64,000 nucleotides of DNA, from NCBI RefSeq assembly GCF_016612865.1, contig NZ_JAENZZ010000001.1:1674001-1738000 (forward strand), given 5' to 3'. Below the pieces are notes generated by a model. That model ran no database searches. It was not told the DNA's origin and saw only the letters and a program-made list of their open reading frames with translations. Source of the stretch: Blastococcus sp. TML/M2B. Its GTDB lineage: Bacteria > Actinomycetota > Actinomycetes > Mycobacteriales > Geodermatophilaceae. The position numbers were made by a program, and so were the translations under genes. Position 1 is the first letter of the stretch. Every line of letters begins with the position of its first letter. Positions 58,375 through 64,000 of this stretch are shown piece by piece.

Positions 58375-60975
58375 GTGCCCGCAGCCGTCGCCCCCGAGTC
58401 CGCCGCCCGGAGTGCCGGCGGCGTCCGGACGACGGACACGCACTGCCCCTACTGCTCGCTGCAGTGCGGCATGGCGGTCACGGCCGGGGACCGCCCGGCC
58501 ACCCTCGTGCCGCTGGACTTCCCCACCAACCGCGGCGGGCTGTGCTCGAAGGGCTGGTCGTCGGCCGAGCTGCTCGACCACCCCGAGCGGCTGCTCCGGC
58601 CGCTGGTCCGCGCGGTGCCCGGCGACCGGACCAGCCCGCTGGTCGAGAGCACCTGGGACGACGCCCTGGGCCGGCTGGTCGACGCCATCCACCGCACCCA
58701 GCGCACGCACGGCCGCGACGCAGTGGGCTGCTTCGGCGGCGGCTCGCTGACCAACGAGCAGGCCTACCAGTTCGGCAAGTTCGCCCGGGTCGCGCTGCGG
58801 ACCAGCGCCATCGACTACAACGGCCGCTTCTGCATGAGCTCCGCCGCGGGCGCGGCCAACCGGGCGTTCGGCCTCGACCGCGGCATGCCGTTCCCGCTGT
58901 CCGACGTCGCCGAGGCCGACGTCGTCGTCCTGGTCGGCGCCAACCCCGCCGACACCATGCCGCCGGCGATGCAGTGGTTCGACGCCGGACGGGAGCGCGG
59001 CGCGCAGCACGTCGTCGTCGACCCCCGGCGCACCGCGACCGCGCGGCACGCCGCCCTGCACCTGCAGCCGCTGCCGGGCACCGACCTCGCCCTGGCCAAC
59101 GGGCTTCTGAACATCGCGATCGCCGAGGGGCTGGTCGACGAGGCGTACGTCGCCGGGCGGACCACCGGCTTCGACGACGTGCGCGCCGGGGTCGCGGCGT
59201 ACTGGCCCGACCGCGTCGAGCGGATCACCGGCGTGCCCGTCGAGCAGCAGCGCCGCACCGTGCACGCCCTCGCCCGGGCGGAGAAGGCGATCGTGCTGAC
59301 CGCCCGCGGGGCCGAGCAGCACCGCAGCGGCACCGACACCGCGCAGGCGTGGATCAACCTGGCGCTCGCCCTCGGGCTGCCGGGCCGGCCGGGCAGCGGC
59401 TGGGGCACGATCACCGGCCAGGGCAACGGCCAGGGCGGTCGCGAGCACGGGCAGAAGGCCGACCAGCTGCCCGGCTACCGCTCGCTGGCGGACCCCGCCG
59501 CCCGCGCGCACGTCGCCGCCGTCTGGGGCGTCGACCCGGACGACCTGCCGCAGCCCGGGCGCAGCGCCTTCGAGCTGCTCGACGCGCTCGGCACCGACGG
59601 CGGAGTGCGCACCCTGCTGGTGCTCGCGTCCAACGTCGCGGTGAGCGCGCCGGACGCGCGCCGGGTGATGAGCCGGCTGCGCGACCTGGACTTCCTCGCC
59701 GTCAGCGACTTCTTCCTCTCCGAGACCGCCGAGCTCGCCGACGTCGTCCTCCCCAGCGCCATGTGGGCGGAGGAGGAGGGCACGATGACCAACCTCGAGG
59801 GCCGGGTCATCCGCCGTCGCCGCGCGCTCGACCCGCCGGCCGGTGTCCCCGACGACCTGCAGCTCCTGGCCACCCTCGCCGAGCGGCTCGGCGTCGGCGG
59901 CTTCAGCGGCGACCCGCGGACGGTGTTCGAGGAGCTCCGCCGCGCCAGCGCCGGCGGCGCGGCCGACTACGCCGGCATCAGCTACGCCCGGATCGACGCG
60001 GAGGACGGCGTCTTCTGGCCGTGCCCCGCTGCCGAGGACGGCGCGCCGGACCACCCGGGCACCCCGCGGCTGTTCACCGAGCGGTTCGCCACCCCCGACG
60101 GCCGCGCCCGGTTCCTGCGGGTCGAGCACGTCGACGCCCACGAGCCGACCGACGCCGAGTACCCCTACGTGCTCACCACCGGCCGGGTGCTCGCGCAGTA
60201 CCAGTCGGGCACGCAGACCCGCCGGACCCGCAGCCTCCAGCTGATCGCCCCCACACCGCGCGCCGAGCTGCACCCCGACCTGGCCCGGCGGCTCGGCATC
60301 GCGCAGGACGACGTCGTCGAGCTGGCCACCCGCCGCGGCCGGGCGCGCTTCCACGCCGCGGTCACCGACGCGATCCGTCCCGACGTCGTCTTCGCGCCCT
60401 TCCACTGGGGCGGCGGCTCCAGCGCGAACGCGCTCACCGACCCGGCGCTCGACCCGACGTCGCGGATGCCAGCCTTCAAGGTCTGCGCCGTCGCCGTCAC
60501 CCGCGTCGGCGGGCCGGAGGAGCGGATCGCCCCGCCCGCCCCCGCGACCCAGCCGCAGCCCCGCGCCGCCGCACCCGCCGTGCCCGCCCGACCCCGGCCT
60601 CCGGCCAGGAGCAGAAGGAGCCCGTCCATGAAGAGCACGCCCCGCTTCCTGCAAGGCGTCTACCCGATCACCGGGGAGGGGCTGACCAAGCCCGGCCCGG
60701 TGGACGCCGCCCTGCGCTACACCGTGCCGTCCGGGTGCTCGGCGCAGGCGCTGTACTTCCGCGGGGGCAACTCCACCGGCGAGCTGGTCTACGTGCTGCT
60801 GCTGCGCGACGGCGAGCCGGTGCGCTGGTTCCCGATCGGGGCGCGCGGCGACACGCACGTGCCGCTGCGGGTGGTCGAGGACCTGCCCGGCGGCTCGGTC
60901 GTCGAGCTGCACGCCGCGGCGCCCGAGGGCGTCACCGGTGAGCTCGTGCTCGACCTCGGGCTGGTGGAGGTCTAG
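58375..60975 (+). CDS. Molybdopterin oxidoreductase, assimilatory nitrate reductase-type, with C-terminal accessory domain
   Basis: 866 residues from GTG 58375. N-terminal [4Fe-4S] site: CPYCSLQCGMAVTAGD with the last Cys in GGLCSKGWSSAELLDHPERL. Mo-bis-MGD core: GGSLTNEQAYQFGKFARVAL, Mo ligand Cys in NGRFCMSSAAGAANRAFG, TGQGNGQGGREHGQKADQLP, and the dinucleotide-binding C-terminal domain with VLTTGRVLAQYQSGTQTRRT. A Pro/Ala/Arg-rich linker (about 722-752) joins a separate domain (about 753-866): LQGVYPITGEGLTKPGPVDA, LYFRGGNSTGELVYVLLLRD. That domain starts at an internal ATG 60628 with AGAAGGAG upstream. Reduces nitrate to nitrite in the cytoplasm, followed by nirB (1-base overlap). Confidence 0.88.
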   Translation: MPAAVAPESAARSAGGVRTTDTHCPYCSLQCGMAVTAGDRPATLVPLDFPTNRGGLCSKGWSSAELLDHPERLLRPLVRAVPGDRTSPLVESTWDDALGRLVDAIHRTQRTHGRDAVGCFGGGSLTNEQAYQFGKFARVALRTSAIDYNGRFCMSSAAGAANRAFGLDRGMPFPLSDVAEADVVVLVGANPADTMPPAMQWFDAGRERGAQHVVVDPRRTATARHAALHLQPLPGTDLALANGLLNIAIAEGLVDEAYVAGRTTGFDDVRAGVAAYWPDRVERITGVPVEQQRRTVHALARAEKAIVLTARGAEQHRSGTDTAQAWINLALALGLPGRPGSGWGTITGQGNGQGGREHGQKADQLPGYRSLADPAARAHVAAVWGVDPDDLPQPGRSAFELLDALGTDGGVRTLLVLASNVAVSAPDARRVMSRLRDLDFLAVSDFFLSETAELADVVLPSAMWAEEEGTMTNLEGRVIRRRRALDPPAGVPDDLQLLATLAERLGVGGFSGDPRTVFEELRRASAGGAADYAGISYARIDAEDGVFWPCPAAEDGAPDHPGTPRLFTERFATPDGRARFLRVEHVDAHEPTDAEYPYVLTTGRVLAQYQSGTQTRRTRSLQLIAPTPRAELHPDLARRLGIAQDDVVELATRRGRARFHAAVTDAIRPDVVFAPFHWGGGSSANALTDPALDPTSRMPAFKVCAVAVTRVGGPEERIAPPAPATQPQPRAAAPAVPARPRPPARSRRSPSMKSTPRFLQGVYPITGEGLTKPGPVDAALRYTVPSGCSAQALYFRGGNSTGELVYVLLLRDGEPVRWFPIGARGDTHVPLRVVEDLPGGSVVELHAAAPEGVTGELVLDLGLVEV

Positions 60976-63518
60976 TGGCCGGGATGGGTGGGGGAGACCA
61001 GCGTGTGCTCGGTGGGCGCCCGGAGGGCGTGACCTCGCTGCACGTGGACGACGAGCTCGACACGCGCAGCCGGATCGTCGTCGTCGGCAACGGCATGGCC
61101 GGTGCGCGGTTCGTCGAGGAGGTGCTCGACCGCGGCGGGGACGAGCAGTTCTGCCTCACCGTGTTCGGCGACGAGCCGCACGGCAACTACAACCGGATCA
61201 TGCTCAGCCCGGTGCTGGCGGGGGAGTCCGATGAGGACGAGATCGTCCTCAACAGCCACGACTGGTACGCCGACAACGGGGTCATCCTGCGGGCCGGCGT
61301 CCGGGTCGAGCGGATCGACACCGCGGCGAAGCAGGTGCACGCCGACGACGGCTCGGTCACCCCCTACGACCACCTGGTGCTGGCCACCGGCAGCTACTCG
61401 TGGGTCCCGCCGATGGCCGGGGTGCGCCGGGACGACGGCTCGCTGCTGCCCGGCGTGCACGGCTTCCGCACCATCGACGAGACCCGCGCGATGCTCGAGG
61501 CCACCGGCCGGTGCCGGCGCGCGGTGGTCATGGGCGGCGGGCTGCTCGGGCTGGAGGCGGCCCGCGCCCTGCAGGGGCACGGGCTCCAGGTGGAGCTGGT
61601 GCACGCGATGCCGTGGCTGATGAACGCGCAGCTCTCCCGCGAGGCGGGGGCCATCCTGGAGAAGAGCGTCGAGCAGCTCGGCATCACGGTGCACCTCGAC
61701 GTCCTCGCGACCGAGGTGCTCGGCGACGAGCACGTGGAGGGCGTCGTCCTCAAGGACGGCCGGCGGCTGGACTGCGACCTGCTCGTCGTCGCCGCCGGCG
61801 TGCGCCCGCACACCGACGTCGCCGTCCGGTCGGGGCTGGAGGTGGAGCGGGCGATCGTCGTGGACGACCAGCTGCGCACCGACGACCCCGACGTGTACGC
61901 CATCGGCGAGTGCGCGCAGCACCGCGGCTCGGTCTACGGCCTGGTCGCGCCGGCCTGGGAGCACGCGAAGGTGCTCGCCGACGTCCTCACCGGCACCGAC
62001 CCGGACGCCGAGTACCACGGCAGCCGCACCGCGACGAAGCTGAAGGTGGCCGGCGTCGACGTCGCCGTCATGGGGGTGAGCACCCCCGAGCGGGACGACG
62101 ACGAGTTCCTGGTGATCTCCGAGCCGAAGCGCGGCGTGCACCTGTCGGTGGTCATCCGCGACGACAAGCTGGTCGGGGCGACGCTGCTCGGCGACACCCG
62201 CAAGGTCGCCTTCCTGACCCAGGCCTTCGACCGCGGCGCCCCGCTGCCCGAGGAGCGGATCCGGCTGCTCGTCGACCTCTCCGACGGCGCGGAGGAGGTC
62301 GGCGTCGCGGAGATGCCGGCCGGGTCGCAGGTCTGCAACTGCAACGGCGTCTCCAAGGGCGACATCTGCGGGGCGGTCGCCGACGGCTGCGGCAGCGTCG
62401 GTGCGGTCATGGACCGCACCCGTGCGGGGAAGGGCTGTGGGTCCTGCAAGTCCCTGGTGAAGCAGATCGTCGAGTGGGCCGCCGACGGCGACGTCGCCGA
62501 GGACCCCGCCGCCTCCTGGTACGTGCCGGGCATCCCGCTGGCCAAGCCCGCTCTGATGGCGGCGATCCGCGAGCAGGACCTGCGCAGCGTCTCCGCCGTC
62601 TTCGCCGCGCTGGCGCCCGGCGGCACGGAGGACGCCCGCTCCAAGATGGGCCTCACCTCGCTGCTCAAGCTGATCTGGGGTGCGGACTTCGTGCCGCAGA
62701 AGGACGGCGAGTTCATCAACGACCGCGTGCACGCCAACATCCAGCGTGACGGCACGTTCTCCGTCGTCCCGCAGATGAAGGGCGGGGTGACCACGCCGGC
62801 CCAGCTGCGCCGCATCGCCGACGTCGCCGAGAAGTACGAGGTGCCGATGGTGAAGGTGACCGGTGGCCAGCGGATCGACCTGCTCGGCGTCCGCAAGGAG
62901 GACCTGCCGGCGATGTGGTCCGACCTCGGCATGCCCAGCGGCTACGCCTACGGCAAGAGCATGCGCACGGTGAAGACCTGCGTCGGCTCGGACTTCTGCC
63001 GGTTCGGCCTGGACGACTCCACCCAGCTCGGCATCGACCTGGAGACCCGCTTCCAGGGCATCGAATCACCGGCCAAGATCAAGATGGCCGTCGTCGGGTG
63101 CCCGCGGAACTGCGCGGAGGCCTACGTGAAGGACGTCGGGGTCGTCGCCGTCGGCGCCGGGCGCTGGGAGATCTACGTCGGGGGCGCCGCGGGCGCGACC
63201 GTGCGCAAGGGCGACCTGCTGGCCACCGTCTCCTCCGGGCAGGAGGTCATGACGCTGACCGGCCGGTTCCTGCAGTACTACCGGGAGAACGCCAACTGGC
63301 TCGAGCGCACCTACGACTTCGTGCCCAGGGTCGGGCTGGAGGCGATCCGCGAGGTGCTGGACGACGAGGCGGCGTGCGCCGAGCTCGACGCCGGCATCCA
63401 GCGCTCGATCGACGCCTACACCGACCCGTGGGGCCAGGACGCCGCCGAACCCGCGACGCCGGGCCAGTTCCGGCCGGCCCTGCCGCTGGTCGCGCTGCCG
63501 CAGGTGCCGGTCCGATGA
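60975..63518 (+). CDS. nirB: Nitrite reductase (NAD(P)H) large subunit
   Basis: Reduces nitrite to ammonium with NAD(P)H. 847 residues from GTG 60975, sharing one base with the TAG of the gene before (TAGTG). FAD/NAD(P) part: RIVVVGNGMAGARFVEEVLD, VVMGGGLLGLEAARALQG and DPDVYAIGECAQHRG. BFD-type [2Fe-2S] domain: QVCNCNGVSKGDICGAV with AGKGCGSCKSL. Siroheme/[4Fe-4S] part: GGQRIDLLGVRKEDLP, MRTVKTCVGSDFCRFGLDDS and VVGCPRNCAEAYVKDVG, the four cluster Cys. The N-terminal 25 residues before the FAD loop are extra. TGA overlaps nirD (ATGA). Confidence 0.97.
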   Translation: MAGMGGGDQRVLGGRPEGVTSLHVDDELDTRSRIVVVGNGMAGARFVEEVLDRGGDEQFCLTVFGDEPHGNYNRIMLSPVLAGESDEDEIVLNSHDWYADNGVILRAGVRVERIDTAAKQVHADDGSVTPYDHLVLATGSYSWVPPMAGVRRDDGSLLPGVHGFRTIDETRAMLEATGRCRRAVVMGGGLLGLEAARALQGHGLQVELVHAMPWLMNAQLSREAGAILEKSVEQLGITVHLDVLATEVLGDEHVEGVVLKDGRRLDCDLLVVAAGVRPHTDVAVRSGLEVERAIVVDDQLRTDDPDVYAIGECAQHRGSVYGLVAPAWEHAKVLADVLTGTDPDAEYHGSRTATKLKVAGVDVAVMGVSTPERDDDEFLVISEPKRGVHLSVVIRDDKLVGATLLGDTRKVAFLTQAFDRGAPLPEERIRLLVDLSDGAEEVGVAEMPAGSQVCNCNGVSKGDICGAVADGCGSVGAVMDRTRAGKGCGSCKSLVKQIVEWAADGDVAEDPAASWYVPGIPLAKPALMAAIREQDLRSVSAVFAALAPGGTEDARSKMGLTSLLKLIWGADFVPQKDGEFINDRVHANIQRDGTFSVVPQMKGGVTTPAQLRRIADVAEKYEVPMVKVTGGQRIDLLGVRKEDLPAMWSDLGMPSGYAYGKSMRTVKTCVGSDFCRFGLDDSTQLGIDLETRFQGIESPAKIKMAVVGCPRNCAEAYVKDVGVVAVGAGRWEIYVGGAAGATVRKGDLLATVSSGQEVMTLTGRFLQYYRENANWLERTYDFVPRVGLEAIREVLDDEAACAELDAGIQRSIDAYTDPWGQDAAEPATPGQFRPALPLVALPQVPVR

Positions 63519-63863
63519 GCCTCACCGCACGAGCTGACCACCGCCGCCGCGGAGCGCACGCCCACCGAGCACGTCGTCGGCCGGCTGGACGACATCCCCA
63601 TGGGGGAGGGGCGGGCCTTCGTCGTCGCCGGGGTGCAGGTGGCGGTGTTCCGGCTGCGCGACGGCTCGCTGCACGCCACCCAGGCGGCCTGCCCGCACGC
63701 CGGCGGGCCGCTGGCCGACGGGCAGACCGACGTCGACGTGCTGGTCTGCCCGCTGCACCTGTACGCCTACCGGTGGTCCGACGGCGGCTCGTCCGGCCCC
63801 GCCGGTCCGCTGCGGCTCTACCCGGTCCGAGCCGTCGACGGCGACCTCCTCGTCACCGCCTGA
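63515..63863 (+). pseudogene. nirD: Nitrite reductase small subunit (Rieske), frameshifted near the start
   Basis: From ATG 63515, overlapping nirB as ATGA. The first codons read MSLTA, then one base appears to be missing at about 63529-63532; the other frame continues ELTTAAAERTPTEHVVGRLD, DIPMGEGRAFVVAGVQVAVF and carries the Rieske sites ACPHAGGPLADG and VCPLHLYAYRW. Restoring one base gives about 116 residues, normal for NirD. An internal ATG at 63600 would give an intact but short 87-residue protein. The real gene is probably whole. Confidence 0.85.
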
Positions 63864-63875
63864 CCCTGGCGCGGG

Positions 63876-63893
63876 ACTTCCGGTACCGGAAGT
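63876..63893. terminator. Perfect palindrome between nirD and the cupin gene
   Basis: ACTTCCGGTACCGGAAGT is an 18-bp perfect palindrome, 12 bases after the nirD stop and 4 bases before the stop of the convergent cupin gene. It probably ends both; with no loop it could instead be a protein-binding site. Confidence 0.5.
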
Positions 63894-63897
63894 GCCG

Positions 63898-64000
63898 TCA
63901 GGCGGGGCGGGCGCGGACGTGCATCCGCTCACCCTGCGGGCCGAACAGCACCAGCCCCTCGGCGGGCTCGGGGAACGGGTTGGAGAAGGTGTGCGGCACC
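63898..64000 (-). CDS. Cupin-domain protein, C-terminal end (cut by window end)
   Basis: Only the last 33 codons lie in the window, ending at TGA (63898-63900, minus strand). The visible part reads VPHTFSNPFPEPAEGLVLFG and then ERMHVRARPA, with the PHTFSNP pattern of the last metal-binding His and strand of small cupins. Function unknown. Confidence 0.55.
   Translation of the reverse strand, partial: VPHTFSNPFPEPAEGLVLFGPQGERMHVRARPA

Overview
The window is one contiguous piece of a very GC-rich actinobacterial chromosome. Starts are often GTG, neighbouring genes often overlap as GTGA or ATGA, and the core gene order (carB-pyrD-pyrF-mihF-gmk-rpoZ-coaBC-metK-priA-def-fmt-rsmB-rpe-ribD-ribE-ribBA-ribH-hisE-hisG) is actinobacterial. 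Actinobacterial markers include mIHF, a helicase-dead type PriA, an Acg-like nitroreductase, a mycothiol-type maleylpyruvate isomerase homologue and DUF222-HNH genes. The overall character fits Geodermatophilaceae (Blastococcus, Geodermatophilus or Modestobacter), but that family assignment is inferred from gene content, not from a marker phylogeny. No tRNA, rRNA, CRISPR array, insertion sequence or prophage was seen.

Layout. 1-4608: end of the pyrimidine operon (carB, a frameshifted pyrD, pyrF). 4951-13780: a housekeeping block for nucleoid structure, GTP and RNA polymerase supply, CoA, SAM, replication restart, N-terminal formyl-Met handling and rRNA methylation. 13799-16221: a decayed patch with an acetyltransferase remnant, an imperfect inverted repeat, a frameshifted aldehyde dehydrogenase and a GPP34-like gene. 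16273-21695: rpe, the complete riboflavin set, then hisE and hisG. 21736-29905: an SSI-like lipoprotein, an AllH-like/PucR divergent pair, a broken SDR gene, an HTH-MurA fusion with its own operator, an EamA exporter and an Acg-like nitroreductase.

29934-41211: a mostly minus-strand block of small conserved proteins, malQ, hrpB, a DUF222-HNH gene and a mycothiol-dependent enzyme homologue, followed on the plus strand by an LLM flavin enzyme coupled to a trehalose-synthase-like GH13 enzyme. 41221-48568: a GNAT gene, a membrane protein, two coupled TauE/SafE permeases, a NERD protein and a cell-envelope trio (DUF4349 lipoprotein, unknown lipoprotein, trypsin-like lipoprotein protease). 48733-57594: a Ski2/Mtr4-like helicase, an SDR, a YidD-like gene, arfB, a YciI/ECF sigma/DUF1905 operon, and a MocR regulator divergent from an EamA exporter. 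57602-64000: a GNAT gene, then nitrate assimilation (molybdopterin nitrate reductase, NirB, NirD) and the end of a cupin gene.

Two themes stand out. First, several genes have a -10-like hexamer ending 5 to 8 bases before the start codon, as expected for leaderless transcripts; at two loci this hexamer lies inside a symmetrical operator (HTH-murA, and the MocR/EamA pair whose ATG codons interlock in one CATG). Second, nine genes are broken. Seven have single-base-type frameshifts, several in C or G runs, and two have internal deletions. Because pyrD and nirD are among them, much of this is probably sequence or assembly error and should be checked before any biological reading.
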